From positions 1,860,001 through 1,924,000 of the forward strand of contig JAYJMM010000114.1 in NCBI GenBank assembly GCA_037349105.1: a stretch of DNA of 64,000 nt, given 5' to 3'. Below the pieces are notes generated by a model. That model did no database searches. It was not told the DNA's origin and worked only from the letters and a program-made list of their open reading frames with translations. Every line of letters starts with the position of its first letter. Position 1 is the first letter of the stretch. A program made the position numbers and the translations under genes. Positions 46,094-58,300 of the stretch are shown here, piece after piece. Origin of the DNA: Limnomonas spitsbergensis (taxonomy: Eukaryota > Chlorophyta > Chlorophyceae > Chlamydomonadales).

Positions 46094-48663
46094 TGTTGAG
46101 TGTCAAGGGTTGCAGGTGTAGGGGGAGGGATTTCGAGCTTAAGTTTCAGAGTTAAGCGCTGAGGGTGAAGAGTGATGTACATGTTAAGCAGATGAGGCAT
46201 CTAGGACAGAGCAAGCCCCCTTTCAGGCCTAACCTGCAGCCTGGGATTCAAACAGGGCACGAACGCCTGGCTAGGTCCGTCGTCCTTGATGCATGCAGCC
46301 CATCAATTTCCCTCCGGATATAATGGTTATGACTCTTAAGTCCTCCAAAAGGCGCACGTGACCTGCCCCCGCAAATTCCGCACCCGAGCGTCCCTACGAT
46401 TACGTAATGCAGAACTAGCAAAGGTTGGCAGACCGCTGGGCAGCCACCACTGGGCTGATGGGGACCAAACCTTGACCGGCCTACGGCCGGTGACCCGATT
46501 TCAGGGCTTGCTGCACCAGGCCCGTGCAGCCATGTTGCTGAATTGTAGCTGAATTGTAGCTGGAATAACCATAGCTGAAGCGCCTTGGAATAAAGCCAAG
46601 GATGCTCCCTCTGGGCACCCGCACCTGTGAACCACACCATGCTGGTGGCACTTGCGCACCGCGTTGGCCATTTGAATCAGCAGCGACTGGATACGGGCGG
46701 CCGACAGCAGTTCACGCGCCTGCTGGCGGACAAACAGGGGGCGGAAATTAACCACACATTCACACATTCATACTTTTCAAGGGCACATGGAGTGCCGATC
46801 CGCCTGCCACAAACATGAATGGCACCGCATTTCCCCGGTGGCCAGAAGTCAGTGCATGCTGACTGCTACTTCTCTCCATGCTGCAAGCAAGCGCGCCATC
46901 ATACATCCCATGCATGCACACCCCATGCATGCGGCCATGCATCTCATGCCTCCCATGCATGCAAGCCACATGCACACAGACATCCAGGCATTGTATGCAC
47001 ACCCCGTGCATGCCAGCCGTGCATTTTGTGCATGCACACCAGTTGCTTACGGGTGCCCATGCAACCCATGCATGCACGCCCCCCACACACAGGCATCCAT
47101 GCATTGCATGCTCACGAGATTCCAGCCCATGCAACCCATGCATGCACACGCCATGCCAAAATGCAGCCATGCATTGCATGCAGACCGGCATCCATCCCAT
47201 GCCCCACTGAGGAGGGATTATCACCCAATGCTTTTGAATAAAAATGCCTGTGATGAAATAATGTGCGAACAGGTGCGAACAGTGTGCTTTGGTGACTTTT
47301 CTGCAGCCAGGTCGCAGAGTCCCAGATGGTCTCCTTGACACAGGTTAAGGGTTGGCATTAAGGATGTAGATATTTAAACCCTTTACCCTAATATCACTGA
47401 CTTTAATATCAATCAAAAATCTTAACCCTAGCAAAATTCAAAAAGCCCCATCTGGCATCCTCGTCAAATGTTTAAAGTTGAGATGTCAAAGTGGGGGAGG
47501 TGAAGGGTTTGCCATAAAACTGAAGATTTAGGGTCCAGGGTCAGGAAGTTTTGATTTTGCCCTACAAGGAATGCTGTGCTGACCTGCAGTTTCACCGAGC
47601 CCCAGATGGTCTCCTTGCCGTGGCAGATGTGCTGCATGAGGTTGCATGCCATGAGCGGCATCTGCAGAACCACAAAGTCCATGGTGCGGCCCCGGTAGCA
47701 CACCTGGGTGGAGAAGGCGTCCTGCGGGGCAAGGCACGGCAGGGATGATGCAGTGTCGGGCAGCAAGTAGGAGGCCATAAGCAGCATCTGACAGGTTACT
47801 GGCCCAAGGCGCGGCATTGGCAGCAGTCCTTTGTGCAGAAGGCGGCATATGCGGAGGGATGACGCAGCAGGCAGCAAACAGGTGAGGCATCTGAGAAACC
47901 CCTGTTGATTTTGCTCATCAGCCTAAGTGGGCTGATGACTGAGAACGCAGCTGTCCGGAGATCTGCGGGGTTACCCTCCACCGGCACTGAGGCAGCACAT
48001 GGGTGCACTACTGCACTGAGGCAGCTGTCAAGATATTCTGGTGCAGCTGAAGACTTGAAGCTGATGCAAACCGGTGCCTACGCCTCGCCTTTAGTAGTTT
48101 GGTATGTTTGCATGAAGGGCCCCCTCATGGAGGCCGAAAGGCGGTATGCCATATTGCCATGGCACCAGACTGTGTTATAAGTTGCTTCTTTGGCCATGGC
48201 GTTGAGGCCTAGCGAATCATGGCAGCAGGTTGCAAACTTGGCAGCAGGCTGCAAATTGTGACAGCAAGCTGTATGCCTGGCTGAAAGGCTTGTTAGGATC
48301 GTATTCAGGTAGCTATGACCTGCAGGCCAGCCTCCTGGGCGCCAGGAAGAAGGAGATATTTGACCTGCTCACATTGTTTTTAGATAAGAATGACGATCAG
48401 GGAAGGCAGATTCCTACATTAGAAGATCGTGCTGGCTTCTGGGACCTGCCACCTGCCTGAAGCTGCACTGCTGACGGCTCCCCACTGAGGCGCTCTTGCA
48501 TGGCAATCTCTCGGAAGCAACATGCCGGAACGTCCTTTACCGACTCGATTGGAATCATCTTCAGCGCCCAAGCAGAGCCTGATCGGTCATCCCCCCTGAT
48601 AACGCGAGAGAAGGCGCCGACGCCCACGGGAGCTTCCGCATGTAGGCTGAACGCGTCAAAAGC
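41999..48663 (-). CDS. Protein kinase, 8 exons, start not found
   Basis: Exons: 48457-48663, 47584-47721, 46625-46719, 45889-46019, 45316-45433, 44696-44858, 43627-43785, 41999-42580 (stop TGA). Phases all fit and give 531 codons. Kinase elements in order: glycine loop GVGAFSRV, ATP-binding Lys in WALKMI, helix C Glu in FREIAMQERL, catalytic loop HGVVHRDVKLEN, DFG in LLCDFGLAA, DWWALGVVLYQL, and the late Arg in DPAKRWG. The APE motif is replaced by TMSPGRLAGR, so the Glu is Arg, which is unusual. The last exon is a 193-residue Ser/Ala/Pro-rich tail with a Gln run. Intron 1 must use a GC donor (CTTCAG|GCAGGT) to keep frame. I cannot place it in a kinase subfamily. Upstream exons and the ATG are not identified. 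Confidence 0.78.
43010..43290. repeat. Two family A copies in opposite orientation
   Basis: Forward GGCTACAGCCGGTGGCTTAA at 43023. Reverse text CCATGCTGCTCTGGCCACGA then GTAGACCGGTCCTGGTTTGG near 43187. It lies in a kinase intron. Confidence 0.6.
43785..43855 (-). repeat. Duplicated acceptor and start of kinase exon 7
   Basis: GCAGCAGACCATGGATCACG and GACCTCCTGCG (exon 7 and its acceptor) recur as GCAGCAGACCACTGATCACG and AACCTTCTGCG at 43823-43856. TTTAGGG repeats lie between. Confidence 0.8.
44510..44600. repeat. Family A fragment
   Basis: GGTTTGGTCCCCATCCGCCC followed by AGTGACAGCTGCCTGGCAGC matches the reverse orientation of the family. Confidence 0.55.
45185..45325 (-). repeat. Three copies of the kinase exon 5 donor
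   Basis: CTCACCAGTCAGC (the complement of GCTGACTG|GTGAG, the exon 5 end) occurs at 45191, 45254 and 45311. The spacers are made of AACCCTAACCCTATACCGT. Confidence 0.85.
46400..46600. repeat. Dispersed repeat family A copy
   Basis: Near-consensus: TGATGGGGACCAAACCTTGA, CCGGCCTACGGCCGGTGACC, CTGAATTGTAGCTGAATTGT. It lies between kinase exons 3 and 4. Confidence 0.7.
46900..47215. repeat. CATGCA-rich irregular repeat in kinase intron 2
   Basis: Many CCATGCATGCACACC-like units at irregular spacing. CATGCATG is self-complementary. It opens several Met/His/Ala-rich frames that are not genes. Confidence 0.8.
47299..47338 (-). repeat. Partial copy of kinase exon 2 end
   Basis: CCCAGATGGTCTCCTTG (complement of CAAGGAGACCATCTGGG) repeats the 3' part of exon 2 (47584-47721) some 270 bases into the next intron. 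Confidence 0.7.
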
Positions 48664-51154
48664 CTGGGGGTAGGTTTGGGTAGAGGTGCGAGAGGTGGGC
48701 CGTGGGGCGTCAGCAAGGAATTGCTAGGCGCCAGGAAGAAGGAGCGGTCTCGGCGGATCCCTAGAGATGGAATGCAAGATGCGAGGCACCCAATCAGGGC
48801 ATTCGATTGTGCATGTGCACCTTCTGTTTCAATAGGGAGCCCGGCATGAGCTGCGGAGGTGGGGCGAAGCTACGCGTCCTTCACACGCCGCGGGATGAAG
48901 AATATGCTGAGTCCGTCCTGCCACGAAGGAAACACTTGTTCCTTGACTTCAAAGTTTTCGATTCCTAAAATTGGATGCCTAAAATTGGATGCCTATCAGG
49001 TCGCACGTTTCTGATCCTTGAACACAGTGTGGGACAAGAATGCATGCAAGACGACACCTAGATAGACAGTGGATAACTGCTCACAATAATTTGTTAGCCC
49101 CAGGCCTAAAATCGCTTCGGACCAAATATCATCACGGAAATGAGGTTTCGAGCAGGGGGAGGTTTCGAGTGTTTCGCAGGAATTTGCTTGTCGCGTGGAA
49201 AAAGCCTGACGCCACACCCCTGGTCACACATTACTTTTCGGCAGGGGCCCCCGGGCGGCCGAAGGTTGCGGGGGCGAAGCCCCCAGAGCAGTGTTGTGCT
49301 TCCTTACGGTTCGTGAAAGTAAGGTTTGCGGCGACGGTGCAATTTGCGCGCAATTTACCAGGACCACCCAGATTATACCGCAATTACTGCGAGTTGCTTT
49401 CGGCGTAACCACAGACGAAACCCTGGTTACGAAACGCAAAAGGGGTTTTCGGCTCGGAACCTACCCGCCAATTGACGAAAAGTCGTGACACGTTAACGTG
49501 GAAGTTGTTCGGATCTTCACGATATCTTCCTATGCCTATGAGTTGACGCACAACGACCTGCAACTTCCAACCTTCGAAAAGGTATGACTGATGTCCCCAA
49601 AAGCCAGAAATCTACTAGACCGTGCTTGCGGTCTAGATTACAGCTCGCTCTTAATTGCGTGTAAGCTAAAAAGCCTTACTTGCGCGCAATTACGTGTTAC
49701 GCCGTAATTGACCGTAATTACTTACACAAAAATCGGATTACGGCGTAATAGCACAGCACTGCCCCAGAGTCACCCCGTGTCCGTCTGTCCGTCCGTCCGT
49801 CCGTCCGTCCGTCAGCCCGATGTTTCTGGAACGTCCCTGGAACGTTATGCGCTACAGCGCAAATCAACCGGCTGTATATATTAAGGTTATTCCTGTCAGA
49901 CCTCAAAGGCCGAGGTGCAGAAATGAGAAACTCAGCTACCAGGGCTGGATCTCACAGCGGATGACGTAAGGTGTCGTCACGCTGTCCCCTGGTGTCACGC
50001 GACAGGCCGACAGCTGCAGCTTCGCATGTCTATGCGCAATTTGAAACGCATCATTTAAAAGCACGCACTTAGCCAGCGATAGAGTTGTGACATATATTTT
50101 GAAATCCTTCAACATGGCGAGGGGTTTGCATGGGGTCCAGGTGATGACCCCATCCGCACCTGCGCCTGCCCTTTGAAAAGTCACATACCCGACTGCTCTG
50201 CCGTTTTTGTGCTGCGCAGCAGCACCTCTGATTACTTGTCACGCCATAGACACATCACCGAAAGGGAGAGATCAGTCTCGCATCTTGACAACGACAGCAG
50301 TGCTAATCTGCTGCTGTCACAGCACACATGGAAATCCCTCTGGGGAAGCCTTTGCCCCTCTTCCCCCCTGAACTTGTGCATAAGCCTGTTGCATACAGCC
50401 CATGCTGCAGCCCAAGGTTATAATTGCAGGGTTCGTCACTCAACCAACAACATCTCAGGTTACGTACCGTACATCATGGCTTGCAGCCGAGTCCTGGGGG
50501 GCATGGTGCAGGCCCTGCTGCTTGGGCCTCTGGAATTGTGCATACAGCTGTTGCATGCAGCCCATGGATATGATTTCAGGGTGCGACACTCAACGAGCAA
50601 CAATTCAGGTTAGGTATAGGTATATCACGGCTTGCAGCCGTGCCCTGAGGGGCATGGTGCATGCAGCAAGCCCTGCTGCTTGGGCCACTGACTGTATGTA
50701 CGCCAGTAAAGGTTTAGTCCCAGTCAGCCCAGATGTGGCTGCTAAGGAACCTGTCCGTTGATAGTGCTCTAGGGATCACAAAAATAACCAACTTAACAGC
50801 CAGAGGTTACAGCGCATGGCAGTCGTGAGGTGCAGCTCCATCCATTGACACTGTTGTCGCACTGCTATGCACTATGCAGGCGCAGTGTTTAGCCGATGGT
50901 TGTTTTGAGTTTTGATCTCCTACGCATCCAACGCAGCAAGAACGAGGTACAAATCCTCACAGTCATTCGGGCATGCCTATTCTCGACACAATTCACATTG
51001 GTTCCAATGCTGCCTATGCCGCCCATATATAGGACAGCAAGTGACGAGAGCTTGCTCCCTTCGTTCATAGCAGGCTCTGAACGTCACAGGTGCTCCTTCC
51101 CATCTAGCACTCCGCTGCCTAACAGGCGCTGCACAACGCAAGTTTTCTTCTCGC
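48664..51154. other. Region without recognised genes
   Basis: Holds a CCGT tetranucleotide run (49776-49815), GTAATTAC-rich AT stretches (49640-49740) and two family A-like stretches (50400-50760). No exon could be supported. Confidence 0.45.
49776..49815. repeat. CCGT tetranucleotide microsatellite
   Basis: Seven or more consecutive GTCC units (GTCCGTCCGTCC). Confidence 0.95.
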
Positions 51155-52803
51155 CTAGCATGCGCTGCATGTCATGAGGGCTCCCTTCCCGCCGCTGCAC
51201 AGCTTTTTGACAGTAGCATGCAACTCGTTCGACACCATCCGGAGCTCCACCTGTGATGGGAGGAGAGAGAACAGGTATGAAGATCGGCATCGCCGCAATA
51301 GATCCCGCCATACCACCACTTGCCCTCATCCCTTTGACCCAAACCCTGAAACGCCTTACCTGAAGACCTGAACCAGTGAGCCCTTAACCCTGCCCCAGTA
51401 CCTCCTCTCTTCCCACCAAGCCCTAGCCTGCCCACCCCGCACCACCCAGCTCTGGCTTGTTACCAATGCCCACATGTGTCAATGACGTACCGGTTACACC
51501 TCCGAGCCCTGCTCAAAACGGCACGGCCGCGTGGGCTCCCAACCTCCCCCGTGTCTTCAACCTGCACAGTTTGCCCAGCAGCCCCTCCCACCCAATAACA
51601 GAGCTGGCACCTAGCAAGTGCCATGCTAATGGCAGTCAGACATGGTAGCTAGGATGCCATGCTTTTAGTCATGCTAGTTTGCATATTACTCTGTGCGGAT
51701 TGAGACTCGTTTCCGTTTGTGTTTCTCTTCTCCGAGACTTTCTTTCGAAGTTAAGTGATTACTACAGCAATCATGACTAGTGGCACCTAAGCAATGACAC
51801 GATATTTGTGTGTATAACTCTACTATGCATGGTAGTAATTCCTATTTGGCATAGGCTAGGGCATGCCTTGCCTGCTTAATCTTTTTATACTGAGATTCTT
51901 TCGTTTCGTGATCTTGTTACTAGCCGAATTCATTGTCTTCTGATTATTACAAAATGTAACAAGTGATTCTCTACTGTGTCCCCAACTCCCCGGTCTCCGC
52001 TCACTCCTGTCCTCAAGCATCATCGACAATAATGCACACAACCCAAGGAAGGGCTGTGTTGCCTGATACCACCCTGCTTCACACCCGCTCTGGTATACCC
52101 TGATCTGATATACACGACGTATCTTGCACTGCATACTGCAGCTCAATTCAGCTACATTTCTGCTACACCTCAGCCTAAGTCTGGGGGAGCCTAGTGTATG
52201 AGGCCAGCTTCTTGGGCCACTGGCCATAGTGAAGTCAGGGTTTGGTGCTTTGGTCCCCATCGGTCCAGGGCAGCCTACGAAAAGTGATCTGGAGCACACC
52301 TAAATAGACACTGCTATCCTGCCGCCCCGCTTAAAACAGAAGGATACGAACGAGCATTACCCCCGCAAGGTGAGGGTGAAAGAAACATCGCGACATGTAT
52401 GGGCCGAGGTCACGTCAGCGTCTTGCATCCTTCTCTTACGCCCAGCAACCAAAGCTCTGTGGGCTCTGCAATCATGTCCCGTAGGACCTGCGCGCTGGCT
52501 CAAGAAAGGAAAGGAAAGGAAAGGAAAGCTACGCCCCATTTGCCGGCTCACCATATTTGCCTCCAGAAGCTTGGCCTTCTCCGGTGAGGCCAGCAGCTCC
52601 GGCTGTGCCCTAACCAGCTCCTGGAAGCGGCTCTCCAGCGCCTTCTGCCGCGTGATGACGCCGTCGACCTGCTTGCTGATGCTGGGCGACAGGGTCGGGG
52701 TCTTGGGGTCGAGCTTGGTGGTGCCCAGCATGGCGAGTTGTTTCTTGGGTGTGCTAGCGGGCTGGTGGAGGGAGGTGGCTTTGTTCTTTAGCAGAACGTG
52801 AAC
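51155..52803 (-). CDS. Last two exons of an unidentified, probably coiled-coil protein
   Basis: Exon 52552-52803 (84 codons, phase 0 to 0, acceptor ACGTCAG, donor ATG|GTGAGC) joins exon 51155-51250 (32 codons with TAG; acceptor CCCATCACAG). Text includes SISKQVDGVITRQKALESRF then QELVRAQPELLASPEKAKLL, and in the second exon VELRMVSNELHATVKKL. Heptad-like charged/hydrophobic spacing suggests helical coiled-coil. The shape recalls small ciliary or scaffold proteins, but I cannot name the family. Upstream exons were not found. Confidence 0.55.
51475..51545 (-). mobile_element. LINE 3' terminus inside an intron
   Basis: Complement of the family terminus: GTCAATGACGTACCGGTTAC (with a short insertion), then GAGCCCTGCTCAAAACGGC and CGTGGGCTCCCAACC. 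Confidence 0.6.
52140..52310. repeat. Family A copy
   Basis: CAATTCAGCTACATTTCTGC, then CTTGGGCCACTGGCCATAG and TGGTCCCCATCGGTCCAG, ending GCAGCCTACGAAA. Confidence 0.6.
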
Positions 52804-53094
52804 CTGACGTGTGGGCAAAGTCAGAGAGGGTGCAACTGCTGGGTTATGCATGGTAGAGAAAGTCAGAGAGGTGGAGACCACAGTGCGGGCTGCTGGTGCA
52901 GGGAACCAGCCTTGGTCTTTATCAGCTAGTGTGGCTGTGGTAGGCAGGAGACTCTCCCCCCGAGGAGGGACAGAGGGCTTACGATTATTGTGCCTGCCTC
53001 ATGTGATTGAGAAACAGACTGAGCTGGCTTTGCCCCAGGATGCCAGGGTGGAGCAGCTCTTGGTCTTGAGCAGCAAATGCCACTAACAGTGCCT

Positions 53095-53275
53095 TGTAAG
53101 GGTGTTTCAGCTACAATTTAGCTCCCTCTCGGCCTGCGGCCAATGAAACCTGGAGCACACTGTCGAAAGCCCTGCTGCCTGGGCCACCGGCCTTAGGCAG
53201 GTCAAGCTGTCTAGCCATGGTCCCCATCGTCCAGCACAGTGTTGGCTGAACGGAAGCTGGATGTAGACAGTGCAG
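53095..53275. repeat. Family A copy
   Basis: TTTCAGCTACAATTTAGCTC, GCTGCCTGGGCCACCGGCC and ATGGTCCCCATCGTCCAG. Confidence 0.6.
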
Positions 53276-53279
53276 AATG

Positions 53280-55320
53280 CATTCAAGTTAGCATGACTGG
53301 ATACAATAGAGTGCTGCCTGCTGGGATGGGAAGGATCACTGGATCACTGGATCTGTGGTGCCGTGTATGAGTTGGGCATTGCTTTCGCGACGTTTAAGAA
53401 TTGCTGTCATACCGTAAAATTGTTTTGCCTCCGCGAGCGAGAAATAAATATAGTTGTTCGCTAAAGCGCGCTTCACTGGAGAACTTTTTTTGACGTCCCA
53501 AATGTGGCGTTTTCCGGATAAGTTGGGGTTTTCATATGGCGCGACGGCGAAACAACATTAATTTCGTGCGGAGGCAAAGAGCGTCTACGGTATAAAGTTT
53601 AATAAAAATATGTATTTTCTCCGAGTTTTATTTTTGTTTTTTTGCAACATTTTTTTTAAGAAGCTGTTGTTTACAAAGCGTTCAAAGATTTCCGTTCGAG
53701 ACTTTGCATGAGTAACTTGATGAGGCACCTTCTTGTCCCGTTGGCGCGTCAAAAGGCTAGGACTCAGTCAGTGTGGTAAGCATGCATGCAAGAAAGCGGC
53801 CATCACGTCAACATAGCGCGGACGGATCGACCGGCGTGTGCGGCTAGGAGCCTAGGAAGGCAGTGCTCACTGGAAGGGATGGACAATGGACATCAGTCTT
53901 CTACTACCTTTCCTGCAATCACGCTCTGATCTGCGCTCTGATGTCGACGACCGGCCTTACGGTTGTGCTGTACTTTTGAATCCGTCCTCGTCAGTTACTG
54001 GTATTGGACCTGTGTATTTATTTCCTGTATCTGGGATGTGCTTCGGATGCATGCGTGGCTGATGAGCAAGAGCGAACGATTGCAACAGTCGACTGTTCAA
54101 GCAACATCCAACCAACTGCAACACCGCGGGGCTGGGTGGGTTCACCCTCGGGTCTCGGAAGCAGGATGCGACTGTAGACGACCCCCGGCGAGGTGGCGAG
54201 GTCAGCAGGCGTGCACTCGGATTTTTCATGCTGCAATAAGTGACACCATCAATGATATTTCCACGTAGGCTCTCGTGCCCTCAAAAGTCAGCCAACAATG
54301 CATGACCTTCCGGTACATCGCTCGACCACAACACCCCGACGTCATCATGCAGCCCAGCAAGCAACAGCCAGCCAGCGGGCTCAAATCAGCTACTTCATTC
54401 CACGGGTTGTCAAGAACGCGGTGTCACTACGTTTCGAACCTTACCGAATCTCAAAATTGCGAATGGTGTGGCTTTCTTGTGTACCGATATATACCAACGA
54501 GGGTAGTTAAGTGCAAGCAAGCAACATGAAACGAGCTAGCAGCAAATTATCGAGCAAACGCGCACCCCATCCCGTTCACTGGCCGGCAGTTGAAAGGGGT
54601 GCAATCCTCAGCGCGCAGCTCACATGATGGTGATCAGATGTCTCGAAGTCCCTTGACTCCGCATTGCGCAGCTCCGTTTGTTGCACAAGAAGCAGCAGCG
54701 GAGGTGGGTCCTCTGTTGCTGCTGCCGAATCAGAAACTTTCTTCTGGGGCAGTGATGAAGGCATCACACAAAAACGCAAAGGGCTGAAATCGACTTGACC
54801 ACGTGCAGCGTGGAGGAAGTTCAGATAGTCGGTGATTTTACTACCGGGATTCGCTTGGATGCATGGACCTGTCACTTCACGAAGCCCTGTCTCGAACCCA
54901 CACTCCAACTAACGTTCATCCGTTGGGGCTTTGCCTCCTAAAACTTCATCGCTAATAGAGGTAGGGACTCATCGAATAAATTGAAACTGGTTGGCGTAGA
55001 CAGCCCACGACTGCTGCTCCATAGCCTCCTAGGTGTCCCAATCCACACCGCAGCCAAGGAACCAGCTCACTCATGATGCGTGCTCATGATGTGGCCGCCA
55101 GATAAGACACTTATCAGGCATTGGGTTTTGTGGTGGCAACTTCATGTTTCTAAGAGACCCTGCGCCCAGCTGGATCTTCAGGGTTTAGGGAAACAGTGCG
55201 ACATGGCTGGCCCGAAACCGCATCAGCACCTAACAATTTTTCTTTTCAGTAGGGAAGGCTGTAGTATATACCGTATGCAGAAATACCGATTGCCTAAATC
55301 CACACCGCATTGAGGGCATT
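53280..55320. other. Spacer downstream of PrimPol without recognised genes
   Basis: AT-rich around 53.4-53.7 kb. A few open frames (for example 54576-54908, minus) carry no motif or splice support. Confidence 0.4.
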
Positions 55321-55326
55321 CATGCT

Positions 55327-58300
55327 TCACGTCGCCGCAGGCGCTTCGATGAGCAGCCCACACGTGTGCCACACGTCTCTAGGGAGGGGCATCGAGGAGG
55401 AGCGGTAGCTCCGGCAGCAGGGGTCGTAGCACTTCTGATGCCACGTGCCTTCAATGAGATCGACTGCAACAACAGCAGCACACCAAGACACACACAATTG
55501 TTGCCTTCCGAAGTGGCAGCGCACGCCAAACACAGAATGGTGGCAGACTGCAACAAGAATAAGCCAACAACCCGCATTGTCCGTCCGCAACCGCCACGGA
55601 GAGGACCTTCCATTTCATCAGAAAACAAGCAATAACCAGAGAGTCTGGCACTACCATACTGGCATGTACAGCACACGAAAAGTGTGACCCTAATGAGGTT
55701 CAGGTAGCACGGCTTTATTTTGCTGGGACTTCAATATCTGTGAGGGTGTCTGCGCAGAGTGTACGTTACGCTACCAGCCTCTTCCCTTTCTTTTCTCTCT
55801 TGCCTTCTCTCTTTAGTTACCCAGCAGACTTTTTGTTTGCCGATGTCGCTGCGATGTCGCCCAGCTTTATTCTTCAGCAGGGCCCAGAGGTGTTACATCC
55901 TTCACACGCGATGCTACCAGCCTGCTTCTGCTGCTTCCATAGGTTCATGCCCAACAGGCCCACACCCCACCTGTGTAGAACACCCCGTTTGACTTGTGCT
56001 CAGCTCCGATGTTGCCGCACCACCTGCAAAATTCATATTCATAATTCAAATGGTTTGGGATGTGCTTAACAGCTTGAGAAAGGCACAGCTACATGGGGAG
56101 AGAGGCTGCCCATGCAGGGTGTTTTCACTGGGAAGCTGCCGAAGTGCCAATACGGAAGTGGCATGGTCAGGCTCCCAGTCCAAGGGTTTTATGGAAATCT
56201 GCATGAACGTGTTGTGAGGCATATGGTCGATTTGACTGTACAAACATGGGGAGGGAGGCGTGGAAAATAGGGCAGCTCACTCCCTTGCCCCTCAGTGCCA
56301 CGCCCACAGCCCCATCCCACTGCTTGCTGCCTTTGTTTCAGGTTGAGACGGCAGTCTCACACCCTCATTCGGCAATTTGGGATCATCCCCGCTCAGCATC
56401 TACAGTCCACACCTGTTGTTCTTTATGTTGTACAACATGGTTCCGGAGCCGCCGGCCATGGCCCAAGAACGGACGCTGCCCTGGGCCCCCCCTTGGGATG
56501 AACACACCGCCTCAATGAACTGGTCCAGCAGCGGGAACGGTGAGGGACCGTACTGGACGGTGGGAGGGCCGTGCTGGATGTACTGCTGCTGTTGTTGCTG
56601 CTGTTGCTGCTGGTGTTGCAATTGCTGCTGGTTTTGCTGCTGTCGACGAGGAGCGTCGACCAGGTTTGCGCCGGGGCCTCTGGCGTCTCTGTGCAGTACT
56701 TGAATGGTGCCTGTGGTGGGAGGCCCCGGCCGTGTGCTGTCAAGGCATCGGCAGTTGGTGGAGGTATCATACAGCACAACTCGGCAGCTGGTAGTGGACG
56801 ATCAACAGACGGTAGAGGCAGTTGGTCGAGGCATCAAGCAGTGCAACATGGCAGTTGGTGGTGGACGATCGACGGTTGATGCAGGCAGTTGGTGGAGACA
56901 TCAGGCAGGGCAACATGGCAGTTGGTAGTGGACAAGTCAGAGTTGGTAGAGGTAGTTGGTGGCGGCATCAGGGAGGGGAACATGGCAGTTGATGGACCTT
57001 CAACAGTTGGTAGAGGCAGTTGGTGGAGGCATCAGGCAGCACGCCAGCATCACAACAACCATATCTTACTCTCACAAGGTCACACCAGGTGAGTGGCAGG
57101 TGGCAGGTGCTCTAAGGTCCCATTGCCTCGTTAGGAACCAGGGCGCAGGTGCCAGGGATGGAGGTCCAGGTAAGACAAAACTTCACTTCGTCCCCGCTGG
57201 CTCGCCCCTTTATTTAGCCTCTCACACTTGTGTGAGAGGCTAAATATAAAAAGAAGCGCTATTTGTTTCTTTCAGGATAAAGAATTTAGGGTCAAGTCTT
57301 AGGGTTAAGACTTCAGGGTCAAGTGTTAGGGTTAAGAGTGTCTCAGCTGAAGTTAAGCCTGTGATCTAGGCCTACAGCAGTTGGGGGGCAGGGGCAGCAA
57401 GCTCTGCTGCTCTAGCCACAGGCAACAGGCCGGTCCCAGTTCGGTTTTAGCTGATTAAGTGGCCCCGCTGTATGGGTACCCCCCCAAATCTGGTCTGGTG
57501 CAGAGTATGATAAATCTGGACATCCTTTGGTCCAGCAACCTCTGAGCCTCTTGGGTGGGTTCAATCACTGAGTCGTTTGAATTTCGAATCACAAAAATAT
57601 AAGCATGGTGATTGCCTTAGAAACCACGAGCCGCTACCCGTTCATGCGGTCAACGCACACCATTTCTAGTGCGTGCTATACGGCTTTACCTCGTTTGGCA
57701 GGCTGTTGGACGGCGACCGCTGGGCCGATAGGGGCCCATCCCGGACCGGCCTGCGGCAAGCCGCCCAAGAAGCCGGCCTTGCTGGGCCAGGCCCACTTGG
57801 TCGTATGACGTAGCTGAATTTTAGCCGAAGAACCCTCAAACAAACAATGACCACACACACACACACACACACACATATATACCTCCCCGCTCTAGTGAAG
57901 CAGGGTCAAGAATATATAATTGAAAGCGACGACCTCCCAACCACACGTTTCCAGATGCTTATGCATTCAGCACACACCCATCCACCCACCCCCCACACAA
58001 GCGCACACATACGGACTCACATGGTAGCACATGCACACACACTTGAGTGCACACACCTCCTATGTGAGGGGTCAGTGACATTCACACCATTTTCCTGCCC
58101 CCCTCACATTGGAGGATGGTCCTCGCTTTGTATGGTAGCTGGAATTGAGCCTAGCCGTTCCCTACCAGCCCCACGCGGCCGAGCGCTCAGCAGGACCCAG
58201 CGGGTATGCACCGTTCTAAACACACATGCGCACCTCCTTGTTGCTTGAACACCCGGCAGCCCGCGTCGCTTTCCCCGTCCTTGAACATGCGGAGCAGGCG

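Noticed and set aside
46840..47341. Long Met/His/Ala-rich frames on both strands
   Set aside because: Products of CATGCA repeats within a kinase intron; no domain or splice support.
48230..48460. Plus-strand frame of 76 codons
   Set aside because: It abuts and overlaps the kinase exon at 48457 on the opposite strand, lacks any motif, and has no splice partner.
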